48,930 nucleotides of DNA from an uncultured Lachnospiraceae bacterium. Lineage in GTDB: Bacteria > Bacillota > Clostridia > Lachnospirales > Lachnospiraceae. The stretch lies in NCBI GenBank assembly GCA_905209865.1, contig CAJLUP010000002.1, forward strand, positions 1 to 48,930. The letters run 5' to 3'. The translations under genes were made by a program, and so were the position numbers. Position 1 is the stretch's first letter; each line of letters starts with the position of its first letter. Below the pieces are notes generated by a model that had not been told where the DNA came from, searched no databases, and was given only the letters and a program-made list of their open reading frames with translations. This document shows positions 8,390 through 15,428 of this stretch, one piece after another.

Positions 8390-8770
8390 TTAAGGGGTAA
8401 CTTCATCCCGAAAGTGTTCGTTAATATCCGTAAATCTAAGCGTCTCTATATTGCCATCCCCGCTCATAGTATAGTCCCGCATATATGTCCCGGCTTCTTT
8501 TACCATATGTGCCGTCACGATCTGAAGCGGACTCGCCTGATATCCGTCTAACAGCATATCAATCCCCCGCTTCTCGTATTTTTCCAGCTCCATATATAAT
8601 TCCGCATATTCCGTTTCATCCATTTTCATTTCTTGTAATACTCCTTTCCATGTAACCGTGATAAATATAAGTTCCCGCCTGTTATGTATCTGTTCGGAGG
8701 GTTGTGACATACATTCGGAATACAGGCAGGCCAAAAGACAGTCGATACGGAAATAAGAGTTCGTTTTCAT
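8390..8770 (-). CDS. Small hypothetical protein, alternative starts
   Basis: I do not recognise this gene. Two starts are plausible. The outer one at 8770 has GGGGG five bases before the ATG and gives 126 residues. An inner one at 8629 has AAAGGAG eleven bases upstream and gives a 79-residue acidic helical product. The inner part looks like a coherent soluble protein. The N-terminal 47 residues are cysteine-containing and less protein-like, so the shorter form may be the real one. The gene stands between the GH18 promoter and the divergent mecA. Confidence 0.55.
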   Translation of the reverse strand: MKTNSYFRIDCLLACLYSECMSQPSEQIHNRRELIFITVTWKGVLQEMKMDETEYAELYMELEKYEKRGIDMLLDGYQASPLQIVTAHMVKEAGTYMRDYTMSGDGNIETLRFTDINEHFRDEVTP

Positions 8771-8997
8771 CTCTTCCCCCTTTCATTTTATTTACTTATC
8801 AGAGCATACCATCTTTTGTAAGTGCCATTATATTGTTCGCTTTTTGTATTTTCAATGTGTTTTTTGTTCATAAGTACATGGGATTTGTTGATAAGTCTTT
8901 ACATCCTTTTCTTTTTTGTTTATACTTATTTTGAGGATATGTATCTATTTTTATTCGCGATGCATATTATCTTATATAGTATAAAGGATGTGATTAT

Positions 8998-9717
8998 ATG
9001 AAGATTGAGAAACTCAATGAAAATCAGATTCGTTGTACATTGACGCATGCTGATCTGGCAGCGCGCCATCTGAAGCTAAGTGAGCTCGCTTACGGCACAG
9101 AAAAAGCGAAATCTTTGTTTCGCGATATGATGCAGCAGGCAGCATTTGATTTCGGATTTGAAGCAGAAAATATTCCGCTGATGATAGAGGCCATCCCTTC
9201 ATCCGCTGATTCTATCGTCCTGATTATAACTAAGGTCGAAGACCCGGAAGAATTGGATACCCGTTTTTCAAAATTTACACCGGCCGGAACCCCGGATCCA
9301 CTGAATTCTGAAACATTGGAAAAACTTCAGGGAGCAGATGAATTTCTGAATCTCCTGAATAAGGTGAAAGAAGCGGCAGCCGCAACATCAGCTCCTGTCG
9401 AAGAATCAGAGCCTGCAGTTCCGTTTTCAGTGCGTTTGTTTTCATTCTCTTCACTGGACGGTGTGATTGAAGCTGCGAAATTAATTGCTCCCGCTTATCA
9501 TGGAGCAAATACTTTATATAAGGATGAAAGCACCGAGATGTTTATTCTCGCCCTTGCGCAGTCTGAACATACTTCCGGCGAATTCAACAAGATCTGTAAC
9601 ATGCTTTCTGAATACGGTTCTCCTGAAAAGGCAGACGCTTCCGTACTTGCATTTCTTGAAGAGCACTGCACAATCCTTATATCGTCAGATGCAGTATGTA
9701 AATTATCCGCTTTATAA
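8998..9717 (+). CDS. mecA: Adaptor protein MecA
   Basis: MecA hands substrates to the ClpC AAA+ unfoldase for ClpCP degradation, and in Bacillus it controls ComK. The 239-residue product begins with the typical MKIEKLNENQIRCTLT and has the N-terminal substrate-binding module (1-85), a variable acidic linker, and the C-terminal ClpC-binding domain from about residue 139. It is transcribed on the plus strand, opposite to most neighbours, and is closed by a strong bidirectional hairpin. No partner genes accompany it here. Confidence 0.92.
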   Translation: MKIEKLNENQIRCTLTHADLAARHLKLSELAYGTEKAKSLFRDMMQQAAFDFGFEAENIPLMIEAIPSSADSIVLIITKVEDPEELDTRFSKFTPAGTPDPLNSETLEKLQGADEFLNLLNKVKEAAAATSAPVEESEPAVPFSVRLFSFSSLDGVIEAAKLIAPAYHGANTLYKDESTEMFILALAQSEHTSGEFNKICNMLSEYGSPEKADASVLAFLEEHCTILISSDAVCKLSAL

Positions 9718-9785
9718 ACTCTTGTGCGGATCACGAATCTTATGCGAAGTTTTCCCTTCTTCGCACTTATACACAATATAGGGGA

Positions 9786-9835
9786 AAAAAGAGGCTGTGC
9801 TTACGACTTATCATCGTATGGCACAGCCTTTTTAT
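9786..9835. terminator. Bidirectional terminator between mecA and the DUF1858 gene
   Basis: Arms AGGCTGTGC (9792-9800) and GCACAGCCT (9821-9829) are flanked by an A-run on the left and a T-run on the right. The hairpin can therefore stop both convergent genes. Confidence 0.85.
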
Positions 9836-9856
9836 GCAGATCTTTTTATACAGTTC

Positions 9857-10066
9857 TTACTTTCCCATTGCCTTTGCAGCAGCATTGATCTTTTCTACAA
9901 GAAGTCCACAGTCGATTCCATGAACCATCGCCGCTTCTTCTAATGTCTCCATCTGAGACGCCGGGCATCCGAGACAGTGCATTCCAATCTCCATAAGGAT
10001 CGGTGCGCTTTCCGGAAATTCATTAATAAGTTCTCCGATTTTTGTATCTTTTGAAAATTCTGCCAT
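9857..10066 (-). CDS. DUF1858 domain protein
   Basis: A 69-residue soluble protein with the DUF1858 pattern: an N-terminal KDTKIGEL strand-helix and a HCLGCPAS motif holding two cysteines three residues apart. Relatives occur in anaerobes, alone or joined to hybrid-cluster or redox proteins, and are assumed to bind a metal or take part in redox chemistry. The start at 10066 is set by AAGGAGG eight bases upstream; the frame extends further but without a ribosome site. A consensus promoter lies at 10097-10125. The exact role is unknown. Confidence 0.85.
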   Translation of the reverse strand: MAEFSKDTKIGELINEFPESAPILMEIGMHCLGCPASQMETLEEAAMVHGIDCGLLVEKINAAAKAMGK

Positions 10067-10096
10067 TTTATTTTCCTCCTTGGATTTCATGAAGCT

Positions 10097-10125
10097 ATTA
10101 TAATCCCTGTGCCGCAAATTATCAA
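10097..10125 (-). promoter_or_regulatory. Promoter of the DUF1858 gene
   Basis: On the minus strand, TTGATA (10120-10125) is followed by a 17-base spacer and TATAAT (10097-10102), about 30 bases before the start codon. Confidence 0.75.
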
Positions 10126-10322
10126 CAGTTTTCCCATCTGACGGCAGAGCAGATTTTTTTCACAAACGGTACTTTGTATCCGCCTCAAATTGTCAGATAT
10201 ATTATTCTTTTATTTTTTGTTTTTTTGAATACTCAAAAGTCAATAATTTATCTGCGTTTTTTCGACATTTTCACATTTTCATCATAACTCACCAAAACAT
10301 TCGTTCTTTTTTTAACATAAAG

Positions 10323-10420
10323 TAATCCACCGAAAACATATGTTTTTGTGTGGATAATGTGGATAACTTTGTGGGAAATCCGACTTTTTCCACCTTTTTC
10401 GTTGTTTTCAATGTGGATAA
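10323..10420. promoter_or_regulatory. DnaA-box cluster
   Basis: Three perfect TGTGGATAA boxes lie at 10349-10357, 10358-10366 (directly adjacent to the first) and 10412-10420. Near-matches TAATCCACC (10323-10331) and TTTTTCCAC (10385-10393) add to the cluster. The surrounding 500 bases hold no gene and are very AT-rich. The main oriC should lie beyond the right edge near dnaA, so this is an extra cluster about 38 kb away. It could titrate DnaA or regulate a neighbouring gene. Confidence 0.7.
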
Positions 10421-10515
10421 GTTGAAAACTTTCCTTTTTTCATTTTCGACAATTTTTTACAAATAAATACAAATTTGTGCATTTTGCTTATTTTTTGACT
10501 CTTTATGTCGAAAAC

Positions 10516-10553
10516 GGGAAACCTGTATTTTTTCATCAAAATACAGATTTCCC
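10516..10553 (-). terminator. Probable terminator of the NlpC/P60 gene
   Basis: An imperfect inverted repeat pairs GGGAAACCTGTATTTT (10516-10531) with AAAATACAGATTTCCC (10538-10553), sixteen bases after the stop on the minus strand. A short T-run follows. Confidence 0.6.
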
Positions 10554-10569
10554 ATCTCTGAAAATTCTG

Positions 10570-11712
10570 TCACAGAACACGCCGCACCGCAATGATATCT
10601 GTATAAGTCGCGCTGCATATTCCTATTCCGTCCGTTTCATTCATCGCATTCACGATCGTTCCGTCACCCATATATAATCCAACATGACCATCGTACAAAA
10701 TCAAGTCACCTGGAAGCGCTTCTTCATAGCTGACCGCATATCCTGAATTTACCATATCATACGTCGTCCTCGGAAGGCTGACTCCAAACTGCGCATAAAC
10801 CGACTGCACAAAACCTGAACAATCCGCTCCGTCAGTCAAACTTGTTCCTCCCCACACATAAGGATTTCCAATAAACTGACAGGCATAATCTACAACCGCC
10901 TGCCCCATTGTATCCGGCGCTGACAAATCTGCATTCTGCCTTCTCTGTACAGCTATCCCTGTCGGTCTTGTCCCATATCTTCCGTCTGTGCTGTATCCGG
11001 CATCTGCCTGCTGTTTTTTTGCTTTCTCCTCAAGAAGCCGCTGTTCTTCTTCCTCTTTTGTCTCCCCATAAGAATAAGAGGTTTCTTCAATTACATACTC
11101 TCCTGAGACCCAGCCGCTTTTCCCTTCTATATTGACAGGATACCAACCGTCTATAGCCTCTCCTGTCACTTCATATACTTCATCTTTTTTTATCTGTGTC
11201 AGGATATCCGTATCTGTTCCTCTGCCTTCCCGCACATTCAACACATATGCCGAGACCGTCACAGTATCTTTCTTATATCCGTCTGCGCGCGCCTGCGCTT
11301 CACTCCCTGTAAAAAGCGCATCCTCAGGCACATACCCTTCCACCGAGCCAGAACGGATCTTTGTCCATCCATCCAAATATTCCAGCACCTGGGCCGCTGA
11401 ATCTTGATAAAGTTTCCCGACCCAGTCGCTGTCATTATTCGGGGCGCTTCTGATATAAGTGAATTCCTCCGTATCAGAAAACGCCATATTCCAATACTCA
11501 CCCTCTTCTGTTGGTACAAGATAGAGATTTATATTTTCTTTTACTTCTGTCTCGTAACATTTCTCCAGTACCGATTCAATCCCCGATGCCTGTATAAACG
11601 GCTGCTGCTCTGTCTTTTCCGCCGCTGATACTTCCAGCACGCTCCCCGGGATCAGAAACATCCCTGCTGCCGCAAAAAGAATGCCTCCAGCTTTTGTGTG
11701 TGGTTTTTCCAT
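10570..11712 (-). CDS. Secreted NlpC/P60 peptidoglycan hydrolase with SH3 domains
   Basis: Predicted D,L-endopeptidase that cuts peptidoglycan stem peptides outside the cell. The 380-residue product has an N-terminal signal peptide ending near EVSAAEK (about 31). An SH3-like module follows at about 85-135, a second at about 149-208 (VLNVREGRG), then a charged linker at 215-260. The C-terminal NlpC/P60 domain has the catalytic Cys in DCSGF (C298) and His in GHVGLY (H343). It is monocistronic, with its own consensus promoter at 11810-11838 and a hairpin downstream. Whether it acts in growth, division or sporulation cannot be told from sequence. Confidence 0.9.
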   Translation of the reverse strand: MEKPHTKAGGILFAAAGMFLIPGSVLEVSAAEKTEQQPFIQASGIESVLEKCYETEVKENINLYLVPTEEGEYWNMAFSDTEEFTYIRSAPNNDSDWVGKLYQDSAAQVLEYLDGWTKIRSGSVEGYVPEDALFTGSEAQARADGYKKDTVTVSAYVLNVREGRGTDTDILTQIKKDEVYEVTGEAIDGWYPVNIEGKSGWVSGEYVIEETSYSYGETKEEEEQRLLEEKAKKQQADAGYSTDGRYGTRPTGIAVQRRQNADLSAPDTMGQAVVDYACQFIGNPYVWGGTSLTDGADCSGFVQSVYAQFGVSLPRTTYDMVNSGYAVSYEEALPGDLILYDGHVGLYMGDGTIVNAMNETDGIGICSATYTDIIAVRRVL

Positions 11713-11809
11713 GTAAAACCTCCTTTATATTTCAGTCAAAATCCTTGTTGCATTTATCTTTTGTAGGAAGCTTTAAATGTTACACATTTGTTAAATTTGT
11801 TACATCGTC

Positions 11810-11838
11810 ATTATATCAATTCACTATTTATTTGTCAA
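11810..11838 (-). promoter_or_regulatory. Promoter of the NlpC/P60 gene
   Basis: On the minus strand, TTGACA (11833-11838) is followed by a 17-base spacer and TATAAT (11810-11815), a perfect consensus. The leader of about 95 bases contains repeated TTTGTTA/TGTTACA words of unknown meaning. The remaining spacer up to 12076 is AT-rich and shows nothing else. Confidence 0.85.
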
Positions 11839-12076
11839 CTGCTCTTCCGTTTTTTTCATTGACACCTATCGACAATAAGCTTCTATATAATTCTTTTTTC
11901 TTTTCTCACCCATTTATTTCATTAACTATTTTGTAACATTTTATCATAAATATTCGCATTTCAAAAAATTTTCTTTTTTGTTCTATTTTTATCTCTTCCT
12001 ATATACAAGAAAAAATGTATGCCCTCATACCACCTCAGACGCTGTTTTACTTTTTATATTTTTTTCAAAATAATTA

Positions 12077-12121
12077 TTGACAAATCAATTTTTTTGTATT
12101 ATATTCTAATTACAGTAATCG
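12077..12121 (+). promoter_or_regulatory. perR promoter with candidate PerR/Fur box
   Basis: TTGACA (12077-12082), a 17-base spacer and TATATT (12100-12105) form the promoter. Directly after the -10 lies a 7-1-7 inverted repeat (12107-12121) whose core is ATTAC-A-GTAAT. It resembles Fur-family operators. Its position over the start site would allow autorepression. The promoter is well supported; the operator is an inference. Confidence 0.65.
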
Positions 12122-12176
12122 TTATTATTATTTATTGAATGACGGTTCTCAGTTAGTTATGAAAGGGGGATTCCCA

Positions 12177-12572
12177 TTGGCAGCTTTAAAATATAGTAGG
12201 CAACGAGAATCCATCAAGCATTACCTTATGACGACAAAAGAACATCCGACTGCCGATACTGTTTATATGCATGTGAAGAAAGAATTTCCAAACATCAGTC
12301 TTGGCACAGTCTACAGAAATTTGAATCTGCTGACTGATATCGGAGAAGCCGTAAAGATATCGACCCCGGATGGGGGAGATCGATTTGATGGACGGATCGA
12401 ACCGCATAATCACTTTCTTTGTGAAGAGTGCGGACGGTTACTGGATTTGGATCTGGACATGAAAAGCATTGAAGAGGTCAATCACCTCGCAGGCAAGAAT
12501 TTTGACGGTATGATCACTTCCAGTTCCACCTTGTTTTTTGGTAAATGCGGTGACTGCATTAAAAAGTCATAA
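12177..12572 (+). CDS. perR: Fur-family peroxide-responsive repressor, PerR-like
   Basis: Metal-dependent DNA-binding repressor. The 131-residue product has the winged helix with SLGTVYRNLNLL (41-52) as recognition region. Metal-site residues follow in RFDGRIEPHNHF (69-80), and the structural zinc site is the cysteine pairs C82-x2-C85 and C124-x2-C127. The start is taken as TTG at 12177 because AAAGGGGG lies seven bases before it; a longer ATG frame from 12135 lacks a site. The rubrerythrin gene immediately downstream is a classic PerR target, which supports PerR over Fur or Zur. Confidence 0.85.
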   Translation: MAALKYSRQRESIKHYLMTTKEHPTADTVYMHVKKEFPNISLGTVYRNLNLLTDIGEAVKISTPDGGDRFDGRIEPHNHFLCEECGRLLDLDLDMKSIEEVNHLAGKNFDGMITSSSTLFFGKCGDCIKKS

Positions 12573-12613
12573 CAAATAAACAACACATTTTTTAAGAAAA
12601 GGAGATTAAAATT

Positions 12614-13156
12614 ATGAAAAAATTCGTATGTACAGTATGTGGTTATGTTTTCGAGGGAGAAGCAGCTCCGGCAGAATGTCCGGTTTGCCATGCAGGCGCA
12701 GATAAATTCAAAGAGCAGACAGGCGACAGAGAATGGGCTGCTGAGCACGTTGTAGGTGTTGCACAGGGCGTTAGTGAAGATATCCTTGCAGACCTGAGAG
12801 CAAACTTCGAGGGTGAGTGTACAGAAGTTGGTATGTACCTTGCAATGGCAAGAGTTGCACACAGAGAAGGATATCCGGAAATCGGTCTGTACTGGGAGAA
12901 AGCAGCTTGGGAAGAGGCTGAGCATGCTTCTAAATTCGCTGAACTTCTCGGTGAAGTTGTTACAGACAGCACAAAGAAGAACCTTGAGATGCGTATTGAT
13001 GCAGAGAACGGCGCTACAGCAGGTAAATTCGACCTTGCAAAACGTGCAAAAGCTGCTAACCTTGATGCAATCCACGACACAGTTCATGAGATGGCAAGAG
13101 ACGAAGCTCGTCACGGAAAAGCATTCGAAGGACTTCTTAAGAGATACTTCGGTTAA
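12614..13156 (+). CDS. Reverse rubrerythrin
   Basis: Non-heme iron peroxidase protecting anaerobes from hydrogen peroxide and oxygen. The order of domains is the reverse of classical rubrerythrin. The rubredoxin-like domain comes first (C6-x2-C9 and C22-x2-C25, residues 1-35). The four-helix ferritin-like domain follows, with diiron ligands in EGECTEVGMY (67-74), EEAEH (100-104), E-rich helix 3, and RDEARH (162-167). Length is 180. It follows perR by 41 bases without an evident promoter, so it is probably in the perR transcript and under PerR control. Codon use is strongly biased to a few codons, suggesting high expression. Confidence 0.93.
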   Translation: MKKFVCTVCGYVFEGEAAPAECPVCHAGADKFKEQTGDREWAAEHVVGVAQGVSEDILADLRANFEGECTEVGMYLAMARVAHREGYPEIGLYWEKAAWEEAEHASKFAELLGEVVTDSTKKNLEMRIDAENGATAGKFDLAKRAKAANLDAIHDTVHEMARDEARHGKAFEGLLKRYFG

Positions 13157-13196
13157 TCCAAGATTTAAAAGATTTAAAAGATATGTAAATCTTAAA

Positions 13197-13228
13197 AGGC
13201 GTTGGCATTTTTGCCGACGTCTTTTTTT
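13197..13228 (+). terminator. Terminator of the perR-rubrerythrin operon
   Basis: Stem GGCGTTGGCA and TGCCGACGTC (two G-U pairs in RNA) closes a short T loop and is followed by a run of T. Confidence 0.8.
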
Positions 13229-13282
13229 GTTTTATGTGCAATCTTTTTGTTTTATGTGCAATCTTTTTGTTTTATGTGCAAT
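13221..13282 (+). repeat. Three tandem copies of a 20-bp unit
   Basis: The unit CTTTTTGTTTTATGTGCAAT occurs at 13221-13242 (with two extra T), 13243-13262 and 13263-13282, and a fourth copy starts but stops after CTTTT. It lies directly behind a terminator and just upstream of the glucokinase promoter. The copies are nearly identical, so the expansion is recent or selected. Confidence 0.9.
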
Positions 13283-13288
13283 CTTTTC

Positions 13289-13316
13289 TTGTAACTTTTT
13301 CTGTATCTAGTATAAT
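13289..13316 (+). promoter_or_regulatory. Promoter of the ROK glucokinase gene
   Basis: TTGTAA (13289-13294), a 16-base spacer and TATAAT (13311-13316) lie 33 bases before the start codon, immediately after the 20-bp tandem repeats. Confidence 0.7.
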
Positions 13317-13348
13317 AGAAAGAAAAGGACAAAAAACGAGGTGCTATC

Positions 13349-14248
13349 ATGAGAAATTTTATTGGTGTTGACTTAGGCGGAACAAATATCCGCGCAGCGA
13401 TCGTTTCCGAAGACGGAACAATCAAATGTATGAAAAAATCAGAGAGTCACCCTGAACGCGGTGCAGAAGCTGTTATGGAAACAATGATCTCCCTGATCGA
13501 AAGTCTGGACGGTTATGAAGAATGTGAAGGTATCGGTATGGGAATCCCCGGACCGATCGACACGATCAACGGTAAGATCATCGTTTCTACAAACCTTCCG
13601 AAGCTGATCGGTTTCCCGATTGCAGAATATATCGAGAATCATTTCCATAAACCGACATTCATGGATAACGATGTTAAAGTTGCCGCTCTCGGTGAAGCCG
13701 TACAGGGCGCAGGAAAAGGATATCCGATCGTTTACTATGTAACGATCTCAACCGGAGTCGGCGGCGCTCTTGTCATTGATCAGAAAGTAATCAGTGGTCA
13801 GAACGGTCATGCAGGCGAGATCGGAAATATCTGCATCGACAGAAATCGTGAAAAATACAATATTCTGAACGTAGGAGCAGTTGAAAATGAAGCCAGCGGA
13901 ACAGCCGTTACCAGAAAAGGAAAAGCAATCTTCGGCGACAAAGTCAACCACGCAGGTGATGTATTTGACCTTGCCCGCTCAGGAGACGAACAGGCTCTTA
14001 AGATCGTAGACGATATGGCTTATGATCTTGCAATGATGTTCTCTGCAATCGGACATATTATTGACCCGCATGTATTTGTTGTTGGTGGCGGAGTTATGAA
14101 AGGAAAAGACGTATTCTTTGAAAAAATGGAATCCTATTATCGTTCCATGATCCATGTCGGCATGCAGCCGGTTGTGTTCAAAGAAGCGCTTCTTGATGAG
14201 CCTGGAATTATCGGCGCTGCAATGCTTCCAATGACACATTTAAAATAA
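13349..14248 (+). CDS. glcK: ROK family glucokinase
   Basis: Phosphorylates glucose with ATP at the start of glycolysis. The 299-residue product opens with the phosphate-binding motif GVDLGGTNIRAA and has MGIPGPID and DNDVKVAALGE segments. GHAGEIGN marks the sugar site. The cysteine-rich CxCGxxGCxE zinc motif of canonical ROK kinases is absent: the corresponding stretch (about 169-195) reads without it. This places the protein in the zinc-motif-lacking group of ROK kinases, so substrate specificity is slightly less certain. GAGGTG precedes the ATG, and a strong hairpin follows the gene. Fructokinase or an aminosugar kinase is the alternative. Confidence 0.85.
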   Translation: MRNFIGVDLGGTNIRAAIVSEDGTIKCMKKSESHPERGAEAVMETMISLIESLDGYEECEGIGMGIPGPIDTINGKIIVSTNLPKLIGFPIAEYIENHFHKPTFMDNDVKVAALGEAVQGAGKGYPIVYYVTISTGVGGALVIDQKVISGQNGHAGEIGNICIDRNREKYNILNVGAVENEASGTAVTRKGKAIFGDKVNHAGDVFDLARSGDEQALKIVDDMAYDLAMMFSAIGHIIDPHVFVVGGGVMKGKDVFFEKMESYYRSMIHVGMQPVVFKEALLDEPGIIGAAMLPMTHLK

Positions 14249-14304
14249 ACGGCTTGTAAACCTTACATAAACATTCTTTTTTCATAGAAACTTTTTCCAA
14301 AAGA

Positions 14305-14355
14305 GAAACTGAGCACGACCTAACTCATTGAGTTGTTGATCATGCTCAGTTTTTC
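14305..14355 (+). terminator. Terminator of the glucokinase gene
   Basis: Arms AAACTGAGCA (14306-14315) and TGCTCAGTTT (14343-14352) end in a T-rich run. The loop holds the last codons of the convergent GIY-YIG gene. Confidence 0.75.
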
Positions 14356-14568
14356 TTTTCTGCTCATTTGCTTAATCTCCCATTCACGCCGCATCGCTTC
14401 TTGTTTTGTAGAAAATTCCTCCTTATAAACAAGTATAACCGGACGGCGCGCTTTTGTATATTTTGCGCCCCGTCCTGCATTGTGATCTTCAATCCTTTTT
14501 TCAAGATTATTTGTCCAGCCCGTATAAAGAGAGCCGTCACTGCACTTTACTATATAGATATAATTCAT
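14320..14568 (-). CDS. GIY-YIG nuclease family protein (UPF0213-like)
   Basis: An 82-residue stand-alone GIY-YIG domain. The motif is split as YIYIVKC and LYTGWTNN (the Gly-Ile-Tyr and Tyr-Ile-Gly strands, here diverged). It continues with the conserved Arg of EKRIEDHNAG and the Glu of TKQEAMRREWEIKQ. The family is widespread with unclear function; DNA repair or nuclease activity is assumed. It follows the spoIIQ-like gene by 22 bases on the same strand and may share its transcript. It is not a homing endonuclease, because no extra DNA-binding domain is attached. Confidence 0.88.
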   Translation of the reverse strand: MNYIYIVKCSDGSLYTGWTNNLEKRIEDHNAGRGAKYTKARRPVILVYKEEFSTKQEAMRREWEIKQMSRKEKLSMINNSMS

Positions 14569-14590
14569 TTCTTTCCATTCACTTCTTTTG

Positions 14591-15331
14591 CTATTCCATA
14601 AAATTCATCGGATCGACCGGTTCTCCATCTTTTAACACCTGAAAATACAAGTTTGTTCCTTCAACACTGTAATATTTCGTCGGTTCATTCAAACTTCCGA
14701 TCGGCTCTCCTGCCGCAATGTAATCTCCGGCTTGAACTTGTACGTCTTTTAACTGCCCATATACAGCCGAATATCCATTTCCCATATCCAATGTAACCGT
14801 AAGTCCCGTCTCTGCCGATTCTTCGATCGCCGATACTGTTCCTGCTGCAGATGCATTGATCGTCTCACCGATCTCTCCTGCAATGATCATCGCCGGATTA
14901 TACTTATACTGTTCCAGCGTCTGAAAAAATACGGTCTGATCCATACTGTATCCGTTGATCACAGCGCCGCTTGCAGGCCACGCAAGAACACTTTCCTCTG
15001 AAAACCAAAGACTCGATGCTCCGCTTCCGGTCTCCTGTACTCCAGTTTCCGTTCCCTCTGCTCCCGGTACATCTTCCTGCTCTTCCTGTGCATTTCCGTC
15101 CATACTGTCCGATTCCGGCAAAAAGATCTCATCTGTCGTTGTTTCTTCTGTTTTATCTTCTGCAAATTCTTCCGCCTGTTTCTCTGCTTTTGCCATCTGC
15201 TCACGCATATCTTTTTTGTAGTTTCCGACCGTATATGTCCCTACGATCGCCAAAACTGCTGTAAAGCAGACCACAACGCCAACGGCAGCGCCTTTTCCTT
15301 TTAAAAAGGACGTTTTTTCATTTTTATTCAT
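14591..15331 (-). CDS. spoIIQ: SpoIIQ-like M23-fold sporulation protein without metal ligands
   Basis: In spore formers SpoIIQ sits in the forespore membrane and pairs with SpoIIIAH to form the channel between the two cells. The 246-residue product has a short cytoplasmic start, one membrane segment (about 15-35), an acidic linker, and a C-terminal LytM/M23-like domain (about 133-246). All positions expected to bind zinc are lost: GYSAVYGQL replaces the HxxxD/His-containing strand and NLYFQV replaces HxH. It should therefore be structural rather than a peptidase. The start at 15331 has AGAGGTGA just before it. The spoIID gene directly upstream is the usual clostridial neighbour and supports the name. 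Confidence 0.82.
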   Translation of the reverse strand: MNKNEKTSFLKGKGAAVGVVVCFTAVLAIVGTYTVGNYKKDMREQMAKAEKQAEEFAEDKTEETTTDEIFLPESDSMDGNAQEEQEDVPGAEGTETGVQETGSGASSLWFSEESVLAWPASGAVINGYSMDQTVFFQTLEQYKYNPAMIIAGEIGETINASAAGTVSAIEESAETGLTVTLDMGNGYSAVYGQLKDVQVQAGDYIAAGEPIGSLNEPTKYYSVEGTNLYFQVLKDGEPVDPMNFME

Positions 15332-15428
15332 TATCATCACCTCTGGCTATATTTTTGCCTGAAAATGATAACTTTATTCCGTCCTTTCAAAAAAAGATTT
15401 TCTTATTTCACAACTGATTATAACTACT

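Noticed and set aside
10323..10420. DnaA-box cluster as the chromosomal origin
   Set aside because: dnaA/dnaN and rpmH are not here; gene order places the main origin beyond the right edge.
12482..13114. 210-residue open frame opposite perR and rubrerythrin on the minus strand
   Set aside because: Cysteine/phenylalanine-rich shadow of strongly codon-biased rubrerythrin; no ribosome site and no family resemblance.
13221..13282. Tandem repeats as a small CRISPR array
   Set aside because: The repeats adjoin directly with no unique spacers and no cas genes are present.
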